Shown: piece after piece, positions 52,008-61,223 of the stretch | Layout of the letters: each line of letters opens with the position of its first letter | Position numbering within the stretch: the first letter of the stretch is position 1 | Origin: Butyricimonas paravirosa | GTDB lineage: Bacteria > Bacteroidota > Bacteroidia > Bacteroidales > Marinifilaceae | Reading direction: 5' to 3' | Length of the DNA: 64,000 nucleotides | Assembly (NCBI RefSeq): GCF_032878955.1 | Contig: NZ_CP043839.1 | Coordinates: forward strand, 4,278,001-4,342,000 | The notes under the pieces: model-generated | What the model was told of the DNA's origin: nothing | Seen by the model: only the letters and a program-made list of their open reading frames with translations | Databases searched by the model: none | Made by a program: the position numbers and the translations under genes

Positions 52008-52589
52008 ATGTGTAATATTGATATTCAGTCACCGGAGTTTGTGAAATGTTTGGAGCAGGGGGAACAGGAGGCTTTCCAGCGATTGTTCGAGACGTTCCAT
52101 AAAGCGCTATGCTTTTTTGCGGCTCGTATTGTGCGGGATCATTTGGAGGCGGAGGACATTGTGCAGGATGTTTTCCTTTCCTTTTGGAAAATGGACCGAG
52201 GTGGGTTCCCTAACTTGAAAACGATAAAAACCTTTCTATATAACAGCGTGCAACATCGGTGTTTAAATTATCTCCGGGATTTAGAGATTCGGGATCGGAA
52301 TTATCGAAATCTGAAACGGGAAGAGTTGGATGAGGATTATTTTCTTTGTCAGCAGATTCGGGCAGAAGTGGTGGCTGAACTTTTTGGGGCAATTGATGAG
52401 CTGCCGGATAAGTGCAAGGAGATTTTTAAACGTTCTTACGTGGATGGACAGGAGGATAAGAAGATTGCCGAAGAGTTGGATATATCGTTGAATACCATCA
52501 AAACACAGAAACAACGGGCAAAGTCTTATTTACGGGGTAGATTAGGTGATTTGTTTGTTTATGCAGGGATGTTTTTTCCTGGTTTGTAA
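52008..52589 (+). CDS. ECF-type RNA polymerase sigma factor
   Basis: 193 aa from the ATG at 52008 (a TTG sits one codon upstream). Region 2: FETFHKALCFFAARIVRDHL and EAEDIVQDVFLSFWK; region 4: IDELPDKCKEIFKRSYVDGQ and KIAEELDISLNTIKTQKQRA. The Bacteroidetes sigma-70 family 1 (FecI-like) is held by the FecR anti-sigma encoded next and drives the SusC operon. The 361-bp spacer before fecR is unusual for such pairs. Confidence 0.95.
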   Translation: MCNIDIQSPEFVKCLEQGEQEAFQRLFETFHKALCFFAARIVRDHLEAEDIVQDVFLSFWKMDRGGFPNLKTIKTFLYNSVQHRCLNYLRDLEIRDRNYRNLKREELDEDYFLCQQIRAEVVAELFGAIDELPDKCKEIFKRSYVDGQEDKKIAEELDISLNTIKTQKQRAKSYLRGRLGDLFVYAGMFFPGL

Positions 52590-52950
52590 CGAAGGTCTTT
52601 TTGTTATGATTCCTCTTTTGCCGGGGATGATCTTATCTTAATTATGGGAATTACTAGGCTGTTACTAGACTGTTGGGTGACAGTTAGGCGTTGTCGCCGC
52701 CTACTCGCCCCATTATTGCCCGATGATAGCCGCCATTTTAACAAACAATAAATAAAAATAACTCAAACTGAAATTCTATTTTGGCATACGATAAAGAATT
52801 TTCTCGCAAGTAAGAAGGTGTCTTCATGCATTTATTATTATAGGGGATCATTAGAGGTTATGTGGTATTACGTGTACGTGATGATATTTTTTTCATTCTC
52901 TTGTCACCTATTTGTCGATTGAGTGTGTTTAAGGTGTAAAATTCAGGTAT
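52590..52950 (+). other. Non-coding region between sigma factor and FecR genes
   Basis: No gene recognised. It contains the 11-bp periodic array at 52651-52694 followed by a GC-rich CGCC-repeated stretch to about 52735, then AT-rich DNA that should carry the fecR promoter. No TAnnTTTG match close to 52951; an ECF promoter is possible. Confidence 0.5.
52651..52694 (+). repeat. 11-bp periodic array, about 4 diverged units
   Basis: Units TTACTAGGCTG, TTACTAGACTG, TTGGGTGACAG and TTAGGCGTTGT follow each other. The period equals that of the array at 26861-26904 and each unit starts with TT after a G. Confidence 0.7.
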
Positions 52951-54114
52951 ATGAAAGTTACAAAAGACATACATGAGTTGATTCTGTCTTATTTACGGGA
53001 GGACATTTCGGAAGAGGAAATGAGCCGTCTTCGGGTGTGGCTGGATGAAAACGAGCGGCATCAGAGGTTATTGGAAGAGTTGCGGGATAAGGATGTTTTG
53101 CAACGGGAGATCGGGGAGTATGTGTCGTTTGACACGTCCCGGCGGTGGGGACAGTTGAAGGAGGCGATGGAAGAACCGGTTCGGAAGGGACGTTCTCTGT
53201 TGAAAGTGTGGGGAGCGGTGGCTGCCGTGGTGGTGGCTTTCGTGGGAGGATTGCTTTATTGGCAAATGACCGGTTCTCCTCAACCGGAAGTAAAACAAGT
53301 CGCTATCGCCCGGATAGAGCAGGGGGGAATGCGGGCTGTGTTGATTACAGAGACGGGGCAACAAGTGGTATTACAGGGCCTGAAAGATACCTGTTTGAAT
53401 ATTACGGGAACGGAGACCTTGAATATTAGAGAGGATGGTAGTTTGAAGTATTCTTTATCCGCACTTTCGAGTATGTCGGAATGGCACACGTTACGAATTC
53501 CGAAGGGGGGCGAGTACAAAATCGTGCTGGATGACGGTACGGAAATTTGGTTGAATAGTGCTTCCGAATTGAAATATCCTGCCCATTTTGTTGGTAACGA
53601 GCGTCGAGTGCAATTAACCGGAGAGGCCTATTTTCAAGTGGCACGGAACGAGGCGGCCCCGTTTATCGTGGAGACACGGGATATGGATGTGAAAGTATTG
53701 GGAACTTCTTTCAACGTATCGGTGTACGAGGATGAGGAAAGTTGTCATGCAACGTTAGTGGAGGGACGGGTTGAAGTGAATGATAAGGTGAACGGGGAAA
53801 AGGTTGTGTTGACTCCCGGGAAACAAGCGCTATTGCGAGGGGGCGAGATGACCGTCCGGGAGGTAAACACTAAGTTATATACTCTGTGGAGGCTGGATCG
53901 GTTTACTTTTGCCAGCGAGGATATGGAAGGGGTGATTCGGAAGTTATCCCGGTGGTATAACGTGGATTTCTTTTTCGCGAATTCATCTATGAAACAGAAA
54001 CGGTTCACGGGGTCATTACCGAAATATGCGGATATATCTCAAGTGTTGAAAATGATAGAGATGACTACGGATATAAAATTCGAGATAAAAGAGCATACAA
54101 TCATGATACAATAA
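52951..54114 (+). CDS. FecR-family anti-sigma factor
   Basis: 387 aa. N-terminal cytoplasmic anti-sigma region (about 1-85), one transmembrane helix (LLKVWGAVAAVVVAFVGGLL, about 83-106), the periplasmic FecR domain (RIPKGGEYKIVLDDGTEIWL, SASELKYPAHFVG, EAYFQVARNEAAPFIVET) and a C-terminal DUF4974 domain (FASEDMEGVIRKLSRWYNVD). The protein relays the occupied state of the SusC STN domain to the sigma factor. It lies between the sigma and susC genes. Confidence 0.95.
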   Translation: MKVTKDIHELILSYLREDISEEEMSRLRVWLDENERHQRLLEELRDKDVLQREIGEYVSFDTSRRWGQLKEAMEEPVRKGRSLLKVWGAVAAVVVAFVGGLLYWQMTGSPQPEVKQVAIARIEQGGMRAVLITETGQQVVLQGLKDTCLNITGTETLNIREDGSLKYSLSALSSMSEWHTLRIPKGGEYKIVLDDGTEIWLNSASELKYPAHFVGNERRVQLTGEAYFQVARNEAAPFIVETRDMDVKVLGTSFNVSVYEDEESCHATLVEGRVEVNDKVNGEKVVLTPGKQALLRGGEMTVREVNTKLYTLWRLDRFTFASEDMEGVIRKLSRWYNVDFFFANSSMKQKRFTGSLPKYADISQVLKMIEMTTDIKFEIKEHTIMIQ

Positions 54115-54118
54115 AAAA

Positions 54119-54147
54119 TACAGGAAATGCAGCGAACATTTCCTGTA
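54119..54147 (+). promoter_or_regulatory. Hairpin between fecR and susC
   Basis: TACAGGAAATG pairs perfectly over 11 bp with CATTTCCTGTA; loop CAGCGAA. No T-run follows, so it is more like an mRNA processing or stability element than a full terminator. Confidence 0.7.
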
Positions 54148-54195
54148 TAAACTGAAAAATTGATTCTAGTACAAACAATTTAACCTTACAAAGTT

Positions 54196-57100
54196 ATGAA
54201 AAAAAAGCCAAACGTAAGGGCAGGGGAAAAGTCTGTCCTAAAAAAAATCTGTACGGTTATGAAACTCTGTCTTTTTCTATTACTAATTACTATTTATTCG
54301 GTGTCCGCAGAAAGCGTGGCACAGAATGTCAGGTTATCCATGGAGAAAAAATCGGAAAGCTTGGTAAAAGTTTTAAATGAGCTGGGAGAGAAGTCCGGTT
54401 ATGAATTCTTTTACAATGATGATGAGGTGACCGGGGTAAACGTGTCGGTTTCCGTGAAAAACGCAACGCTGGCGGAAATCTTGGAACGTGTACTGAGAGG
54501 GACTTCATTGGTTTATCACATCGTGGATAATGTGATCGTGATTTCTCCTAAAACAGAGGGGCAGCGTCCGGTGGTATGGAAAATCACCGGAACGGTGAAA
54601 GATGAGAGTGGAATACCTTTGCCCGGGGTGACTGTTGCGTTGAAAGGGACGACAATCGGAACGGCTACTGATGCGGGCGGGAAGTTCAAGTTTGAATTCT
54701 CGAAAAGGGATAGCGTGGTGCTGGTGTTTTCTTTTGTGGGAATGAAGACACAGGAACGGGAAATTAAAAGTGTGGAAACGAAGGATTTGATCATCGTGAT
54801 GAAACCGGACGTGGATGAACTGGAAGAGGTGATTATTACCGGATTCGGAACGAAGTCGAAAAATAGTTACACGGGTGCGGCCACGACGGTAAAGCGGGAA
54901 CAGTTGTTGAGTGTGGGTACTAAAAATCTGTTACAGAGCTTGGCTGCTTTTGTGCCGGGTATGCAGATCGTTACGAATAATGAGATGGGATCGGACCCGA
55001 ACACGAGGCCGGAAATTTTGATCCGGGGAAGAAGTAGTTTTGAGGGATCATCCAATGTCCCGACTTTTATTGTGGATGGGGCGGAAGTCGATTTGGACTA
55101 TGTTTTTGACATGGATATAAATGACGTGGAAAACGTGACTGTACTGAAAGATGCCTCTGCTTCCGCCTTGTATGGGGCTAAGGCGGCAAAAGGGGTTATC
55201 GTAATCACGACAAAGCCTTTGAAGGCGGGAAAAATGAGAGTGTCATATAGCGGGACGTTTCGGGTTTCCATGCCGGATTTGAGTGACTATGATTTGTTGA
55301 ATGCGGCAGAAAAGCTGGAATACGAGAAAAGGGCTAAATTGTACATGGGGACAAGTCGTAATCAATACGAGTTAGACGAGCTGTATAACGAGAAGTTTTT
55401 GCGGGTACGGGAAGGTGTGAATACGGACTGGATTTCTAAGCCTTTACGTAATTCGGTTTCACATAACCATTCCATTAATGCTGCCGGGGGAGATGATTAT
55501 ATACGTTATAGTCTGACCGCTCGCTATGGGACGGAGCAAGGGGTGATGAAAGAATCCAACCGGGATAGGTATTCATTGGGTTTTAAGCTCTCGTATAATA
55601 AACAGGATAAGGTATTCGTGTCGAACACGACGACTATTACATCCGTGAATAATGAAGAGTCTCCTTATGGGACTTTTGGTGAATACGTGAAGTTGAATCC
55701 TTATGATCCGGTATATCTGGCTGATGGTTCTTTGAATCGGACGTTGAGCTATAACACGCCCAATCCTTTGTACGAGGCATCATTGGGGAGTTATAATAAA
55801 GGGGAACAGTTTTATTTGAATACGATTTTGGATCTGAAGGTGGAAGTGTTACCGGACTTTCGGGTGGAAGGGTCATTCTCTTTAAATAAAGCAAAGAATG
55901 ATACGGAAATTTTCCGTTCCCCGGAATCGAATGATTTTAGGGGGAAATCTGCTTCGGAGTCGGGAAAAATCAGTATCTCTAACACGAAAAGCATGGATTA
56001 TCAAGGGAGATTGATGTTGTCCTATAATCGTATGTTCGGTGTCGGTACGTTGTTGAGTGTGATTGGTGGGGGAACAATTCAGTCGACCGAGAGTAATTCA
56101 AATTCGTATGTAGGTGTTGGGATTTTCTCGGATAAATTGGCACATCCGGCTTTTAGTACAAAATATCCGGAAGGTGAAAAACCTGGTGGATCACAAAATA
56201 TTTCCCGTACGATGGGTGCGTTTATGAACGCGAATATAATTTACGATGATCGTTATTTTTTGGATGCCTCTATTCGTTACGAGGGAGATTCTAAATTTGG
56301 GGAGGATCAGCGTTATGCTCCGTTCTGGAGTGTCGGTGCGGGATGGAATATTCATAAAGAAAAGTTTATGCACTCTTCATCAACGGATCGTTTGAAATTG
56401 AGAGCCAGCGTGGGATATACCGGGAATGCGTCTTTTGCCCCTTATCAAGCAATGACGACCTATCAATATCGAGGGGAATTGGATTACGGGAAAGGTATTG
56501 GTGCGGTGCCAATGGCTATTGGAAACCCGGAGTTGAAATGGGAACGGGCATTGAATTATAATGTGGGAATTGATGTTGTTTTTTTTCGTAATCGGTTGGA
56601 TATGACCGTGGATTATTATAATAAGATCACGGATAATCTTTTGCTTGATGTGACGAAGGCTCCTTCAATCGGGATGCCTACCGCTAAAGAGAATATGGGA
56701 AAATTGGCAAATTCGGGAATTGAGTTACAGGCGCGAGTGGTTGCCGTGACGAATAAAGAATGGAACTGGTCATTGTCTGTCACGATGCAGCATAATAAGA
56801 ATAAGATAAAGAAGATCAGTAATTCGTTGAAAATATTAAATGATTCTTTGAATACCCAAGCGTCACGGATGCCGCCGCCTATCTACGAGGAAGGACATTC
56901 TATCAGTGCCGTGAAGGCTGTTAAGTCGGGAGGTATCGATCCGGCTACCGGACGGGAGATTTTTATAGACAAGGACGGGAACCCGACTTTCGAGTATAAT
57001 TATTGGGATAAGCGGGTGTACGGGGATTCTGATCCTGATTTGTCTGGTGTTTTTGCCAGTTATTTGACTTACAAGGGTTTTTCTTTAAACATGATGTTTG

Positions 57101-57483
57101 ATTATTCTTTGGGTGCAACGATTTATAACCAGACTTTGGTTACCCGGGTGGAGGGTGCCGACCCTCAATGTAACGCGGATAAACGGGTGTTTTACAGTCG
57201 TTGGAGTCAAGTGGGGGATCATACGAAGTATAAGGATATTGCTGATAAGAGTATTCCTGATGTTACGAGTCGTTTTATCCGGGATGAATATTTCTTGAAC
57301 ATGAAGAGTTTGAGTTTATCCTATGACTTCATGCCGGATTTGTGTCGAAAATTGTATTTGAACCGTCTACGGGTGGAATTTTTGATGAATGATATATTCC
57401 GGGTGTCCACGATTAAGCAGGAACGGGGGCTTGATTATCCTTTTGCGAGAAGTTTTGAGTTCTCTATAAGTGCTGCATTTTAA
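54196..57483 (+). CDS. SusC-family transporter with STN signalling domain
   Basis: 1095 aa. After a long basic start and signal helix comes an STN domain (about 55-110: LVKVLNELGEKSGYEFFYND and AEILERVLRGTSLVYHIVDN), a carboxypeptidase-regulatory-like domain (about 131-205), the TonB-box-like EEVIITGFG, the plug (PTFIVDGAEVDLDYVF) and the barrel ending SFEFSISAAF. STN is the contact site for FecR, so this receptor both imports and signals. Neighbours: SusD, DUF4843 and PKD-like genes. Ligand unknown; absence of glycoside hydrolases argues against a classical glycan locus. Confidence 0.96.
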   Translation: MKKKPNVRAGEKSVLKKICTVMKLCLFLLLITIYSVSAESVAQNVRLSMEKKSESLVKVLNELGEKSGYEFFYNDDEVTGVNVSVSVKNATLAEILERVLRGTSLVYHIVDNVIVISPKTEGQRPVVWKITGTVKDESGIPLPGVTVALKGTTIGTATDAGGKFKFEFSKRDSVVLVFSFVGMKTQEREIKSVETKDLIIVMKPDVDELEEVIITGFGTKSKNSYTGAATTVKREQLLSVGTKNLLQSLAAFVPGMQIVTNNEMGSDPNTRPEILIRGRSSFEGSSNVPTFIVDGAEVDLDYVFDMDINDVENVTVLKDASASALYGAKAAKGVIVITTKPLKAGKMRVSYSGTFRVSMPDLSDYDLLNAAEKLEYEKRAKLYMGTSRNQYELDELYNEKFLRVREGVNTDWISKPLRNSVSHNHSINAAGGDDYIRYSLTARYGTEQGVMKESNRDRYSLGFKLSYNKQDKVFVSNTTTITSVNNEESPYGTFGEYVKLNPYDPVYLADGSLNRTLSYNTPNPLYEASLGSYNKGEQFYLNTILDLKVEVLPDFRVEGSFSLNKAKNDTEIFRSPESNDFRGKSASESGKISISNTKSMDYQGRLMLSYNRMFGVGTLLSVIGGGTIQSTESNSNSYVGVGIFSDKLAHPAFSTKYPEGEKPGGSQNISRTMGAFMNANIIYDDRYFLDASIRYEGDSKFGEDQRYAPFWSVGAGWNIHKEKFMHSSSTDRLKLRASVGYTGNASFAPYQAMTTYQYRGELDYGKGIGAVPMAIGNPELKWERALNYNVGIDVVFFRNRLDMTVDYYNKITDNLLLDVTKAPSIGMPTAKENMGKLANSGIELQARVVAVTNKEWNWSLSVTMQHNKNKIKKISNSLKILNDSLNTQASRMPPPIYEEGHSISAVKAVKSGGIDPATGREIFIDKDGNPTFEYNYWDKRVYGDSDPDLSGVFASYLTYKGFSLNMMFDYSLGATIYNQTLVTRVEGADPQCNADKRVFYSRWSQVGDHTKYKDIADKSIPDVTSRFIRDEYFLNMKSLSLSYDFMPDLCRKLYLNRLRVEFLMNDIFRVSTIKQERGLDYPFARSFEFSISAAF

Positions 57484-57506
57484 AAGAATGAATTAAAACG
57501 AAAGTT

Positions 57507-58955
57507 ATGAGAAGAGAAAATATACAATCTAAGTTGCTGTTCGGGCTTTGCTTGTTGGTATGTCTGTGTGGGTGCAATAGTTTTTTAAATGTACAACCTA
57601 AAGGTACGGTCGAACAAGGCAAACAGTTCAAGGATGTGCAAGGGTATAGAGACGCCATGTATGGTATTTATGCCTCGATGGCACAAACGAGCCTGTACGG
57701 GAAAGCGATGAGTTACGGTTTTATAGATCAGGTGGGGCAATTGTTTTACGATCCTTATAATGGTATGGCGGATGTTTATGCTGCCACGAATTTTAAATAC
57801 ACGGATCAGGCTATTTCCGAAACGGTAGATGGGATTTGGTCTAAGGCGTATGAATGTATTATGTACGTGAATAATGTGATCGAGAACGTGGAGAAAGAAG
57901 AGGTGGGCAAAGATCCGGATTACACGGTTATTCGGGGGGAGGCGTACGCTTTGCGTGCTTTCTTGCATTTTGATCTTATGCGTTTGTTTTGTGATAATAT
58001 AAAGATAAATTCCGGTGCAGGCGGGATTCCTTATTCCTATTCGTTTGACTTGAAGAACAAGCGGATATGCACGTTGAAGGAATGTTATGATAATGTACTG
58101 AATGATTTGACCGAGGCTCAAAAGATTTTGGTTAACGATAAATTGGTAAAGGATTCTTTAGCGACTTCCGTGTACCGGGGGACACGTTATCAGCATTGTA
58201 ACCAGTATGCCGTGTGGGCTTTGAAGGCGCGTGTTTTTCATTATAAGGGAGATTTAGATAGTGCGGCATATAACGCTGAAAAAGTTATTGCTCATCCGGA
58301 GCTCAGGTTAACGGATTCGAAAGTTTTTGCCGGAGTGAAGAGGTATGGAGCCAATAGAGAATTAATTTGGGGACTCTATTCCAACTTGTTGTACACTCCT
58401 TATAACGATCTGTTTTTAAAAGGTTCGCTAGGATCAGGCAGTGTCGTGCGAGTCCGGGAAGGAATGCGTACCATTTATGAGGTGGGAAGTTTTGAGGCGG
58501 ACAGTAAAGATATGCGTTACACGGAGTTTTTCACGGAGGACGAGTCGATTTCCCAGCAATACGCTTTTACCCGGCTATTGAAAAAGGATGAACAAGCATA
58601 TAATTTTCAAGGGGTATGTTTGCTTCGCCTTCCTGAAATGTATTATATTCTGGCTGAGGCCATTTATCCACAAGATAAAGAGAAGGCTCTACGTTATTTG
58701 AATGATGTTCGGAATAGTCGGGGTTTGAAAGATTTGGAGATATCCAGGTTTCCGACACAAGATGTATTCAACAAGGAATTACTCGTGGAGCGTTGCCGTG
58801 AGTTCTGGGGTGAAGGACAAGTATTTTTTTCTTATAAACGGGATAATTCCGGTTTTATGAATGCGGCAAATGATAAAGAGATTCTTCCGTCTGTTGATGT
58901 GTTCGTTTTGCCTTGGCCAAAGAGTGAACAGGAATTTGGAGGTACTAACAAGTAA
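57507..58955 (+). CDS. SusD/RagB-family lipoprotein
   Basis: 482 aa, lipobox CLCGC (C22 region). It opens NSFLNVQPKGTVEQGKQFKD and contains RGEAYALRAFLHFDLMRLFC, LLRLPEMYYILAEAIYPQ and LLVERCREFWGEGQVFFSYK, the SusD pattern. It is shorter than the SusD at 36877 (588 aa), typical of the ECF/FecR-linked type. It follows susC after 23 bp. Confidence 0.94.
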   Translation: MRRENIQSKLLFGLCLLVCLCGCNSFLNVQPKGTVEQGKQFKDVQGYRDAMYGIYASMAQTSLYGKAMSYGFIDQVGQLFYDPYNGMADVYAATNFKYTDQAISETVDGIWSKAYECIMYVNNVIENVEKEEVGKDPDYTVIRGEAYALRAFLHFDLMRLFCDNIKINSGAGGIPYSYSFDLKNKRICTLKECYDNVLNDLTEAQKILVNDKLVKDSLATSVYRGTRYQHCNQYAVWALKARVFHYKGDLDSAAYNAEKVIAHPELRLTDSKVFAGVKRYGANRELIWGLYSNLLYTPYNDLFLKGSLGSGSVVRVREGMRTIYEVGSFEADSKDMRYTEFFTEDESISQQYAFTRLLKKDEQAYNFQGVCLLRLPEMYYILAEAIYPQDKEKALRYLNDVRNSRGLKDLEISRFPTQDVFNKELLVERCREFWGEGQVFFSYKRDNSGFMNAANDKEILPSVDVFVLPWPKSEQEFGGTNK

Positions 58956-58967
58956 ATTTATATAGCG

Positions 58968-59660
58968 ATGAAAAAGATATTGTATATTCTCGTAATATGC
59001 CTTGGAGTCTGGGTTTCCGGGTGTAGTGAAAATGGTGATGATGGTTTCTATGATAATTTGTATCGGGTGTATTTTCCGTTAGATAGCTTGCATTATGCTT
59101 TTGGAGATAAACCAGTGGAGATGACCAGATACACGGTGAAGGTTCCGGTTCAGATGCTAGGAGAACCGGCACATACAGATATGAAAGTAAAGGTGAAAGT
59201 GGATTTAACAGCTACAACAGCTATGGACGATGCTTACACGGCGATTCCTTCCGAAATCACGATTCCCAAGGATTCTATTGTCGGGTATGTTCCGGTGGAG
59301 ATTATCCGGGAGAATGTTATGGATGAACGAGATACTGTTTTTCGGGTTGTTTTGCAACTGGAAACAAGTTCTGATTTCCAGTTAGGGGTAAAAGAGGGAC
59401 TTCGTGCAACAGTCACTTTCAGTAATTATTTGGCCGAACCGGTATGGTGGGTTGGCCTTAAAGATATTTTCTGGGGGCCTTACCAGAAGGAGAAGTACCA
59501 GAAAATGATAGAAATTTGGGGAGGTCCGATCACCTTGGATGATTATTCCTATAAAATGGTGAAGTTGATCAATGTTGCTAAGGAGATGTATGAATATTTT
59601 CAGGAGCATCCCGAGTACGGGATGGAGTTCCCTCCTTATATTTTCTGGCCTTACGAGTAA
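58968..59660 (+). CDS. DUF4843 domain lipoprotein
   Basis: 230 aa with lipobox VSGC. Starts DDGFYDNLYRVYFPLDSLHY; the beta-rich middle (VKVPVQMLGEPAHTDMKVKV, EITIPKDSIVGYVPVEIIRE) and the C-terminal VWWVGLKDIFWGPYQKEKYQ match DUF4843. These surface lipoproteins accompany ECF/FecR-linked SusCD pairs in Bacteroidales. Function unknown, probably ligand binding. Confidence 0.85.
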   Translation: MKKILYILVICLGVWVSGCSENGDDGFYDNLYRVYFPLDSLHYAFGDKPVEMTRYTVKVPVQMLGEPAHTDMKVKVKVDLTATTAMDDAYTAIPSEITIPKDSIVGYVPVEIIRENVMDERDTVFRVVLQLETSSDFQLGVKEGLRATVTFSNYLAEPVWWVGLKDIFWGPYQKEKYQKMIEIWGGPITLDDYSYKMVKLINVAKEMYEYFQEHPEYGMEFPPYIFWPYE

Positions 59661-59691
59661 AGAGTATATACGGATAAAAAACGAGTGAATT

Positions 59692-61065
59692 ATGAAAAAG
59701 TTGATATATATATTGTTAGGTTTATTCACGTTGGTTTCTTGTATTGACGATCAATCGGACTTGGGGGGAGATGCTATTTCCCTACTTTCTTTCGTGAATC
59801 CATTGGATAGTGTTTATGTCGGGGAAAAGATGCATGTTTTTACGTTGAATGCTCCTGATATAGAGCAGGAAAATAGAGATAAACCTCTTTTTTATGAATG
59901 GCAGATAGATCATGAAGTGAAGTCTACGTCGAATGTGTTGACGTATGAATGTACAACGTGCGGGACTTTTTTGTGTCGTTTAAAAGTCTATAATGAAGAT
60001 GGGGCGATATTTAAAACATTTAATCTGAAAGTGCCTTATCCTTACGAGGATGGTATCGTGGTGCTAAGTTCACATGATGGAAAATCAATGGTTTCTTTCA
60101 AGAATATAGAAGGAGAAGATAGCGTTTTTGAGAAGGGAGTTTACCAGTTTAATAACCCGGGTGTGACTTTGGGAAATGTCCCGAGATCTATTCTTTATAA
60201 TGCGAAAATTAATTATATATACATTGCTACGGAGGAGCCGTTGAAAATTGCTAAAGTGGAGGCAAATTCTATGGAAATTCTGAATATGATTAATTGTCCG
60301 GAACCCAGGGTAGAACGTCTGTTGCCCAATGGTGAAGGGTCAATTACATTTTTGGGGGGAGGACGTATTGCCGATATGAATTGTCAAGGAGAAGATTTTT
60401 TGAATAATTTTCAGCAGGGGATAACCAACGAGATGATGGGAGGTATGTTCCCCGACGCTTATCTGGCAAATCAGGCTATTATTTCGTCTTCTTATTCCGG
60501 AACAAGTTATCTGGTTTTTGATACACGGAATAAGGTATTTTTGGCTCCGGGAGATTGGGGTATGGTTATGCCGGTTTATGATGACCTTGAGGCCGTTTCT
60601 GTATTGGGTATGTTGAGTAGTAAGAATGATGGAGAGGGGATCATTATCATGAAAGATGTTGCGAATCAAATGAAAGTGGCTTATGTGAATGCGAAAAATA
60701 ATGTGTTGAAATCCGTATGGCCAGAAACGAAAGGAAATATCGTGGAAAATAGTGTGTTTCTCACGAGTCAGAAAGAGAGCATTTTGTACTATTCAAAAGG
60801 GAATGAGATTTTCCGGTATAATTTCGAGTCGGATGGGAATTTTCCGGGTAGTTCGGATTACACGGTGGGCGAAGAGGGGGATATTGTTAAAGGCATGATG
60901 CTGGACCCACAGGAAAAAAATTTATACGTGGCTTTGGATGCGGCAGGAAATCAGGAGTATAAAGGTTGCGTGTATTGTTACGATGTGGCAACAAAGTCTC
61001 TGAAATGGAAAGAACGGGGCGTTGCAGGTGAGATTGTACAAATGATTTATAAAGAGCAGAAATAG
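59692..61065 (+). CDS. PKD-like family lipoprotein
   Basis: 457 aa with lipobox LVSC. It begins with a PKD-like Ig domain (about 45-120: KPLFYEWQIDHEV, CRLKVYNEDGAIFKTFNLKV), followed by a C-terminal beta-propeller-like region with repeated WD-type strands (KEKNLYVALDAAGNQEY-like). It is the standard fourth member of SusC-SusD-DUF4843-PKD groups, and is probably a surface recognition protein. Two extra Cys (ECTTCG) near 95 may form a disulfide. Confidence 0.83.
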   Translation: MKKLIYILLGLFTLVSCIDDQSDLGGDAISLLSFVNPLDSVYVGEKMHVFTLNAPDIEQENRDKPLFYEWQIDHEVKSTSNVLTYECTTCGTFLCRLKVYNEDGAIFKTFNLKVPYPYEDGIVVLSSHDGKSMVSFKNIEGEDSVFEKGVYQFNNPGVTLGNVPRSILYNAKINYIYIATEEPLKIAKVEANSMEILNMINCPEPRVERLLPNGEGSITFLGGGRIADMNCQGEDFLNNFQQGITNEMMGGMFPDAYLANQAIISSSYSGTSYLVFDTRNKVFLAPGDWGMVMPVYDDLEAVSVLGMLSSKNDGEGIIIMKDVANQMKVAYVNAKNNVLKSVWPETKGNIVENSVFLTSQKESILYYSKGNEIFRYNFESDGNFPGSSDYTVGEEGDIVKGMMLDPQEKNLYVALDAAGNQEYKGCVYCYDVATKSLKWKERGVAGEIVQMIYKEQK

Positions 61066-61165
61066 ACGAATTTATAGAAGAGTTAATTGTATAAATCGAG
61101 CATTGGGTGATGTTTATTTGGGATTCGTGACCATCGTGTGATATTTGAATAATCGTATCAAGAGT

Positions 61166-61200
61166 TGAAAGGAATATGCTCGTGATAGCAGTTCCTTTCA
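61166..61200 (+). promoter_or_regulatory. Hairpin before the thioredoxin gene
   Basis: TGAAAGGAA (61166-61174) pairs with TTCCTTTCA (61192-61200), with a second inner stem TGCT/AGCA. Moderately T-rich sequence follows. It may partly terminate or stabilise the SusCD transcript. Confidence 0.6.
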
Positions 61201-61223
61201 TTTAAATGTAATCTATTGAAGTT

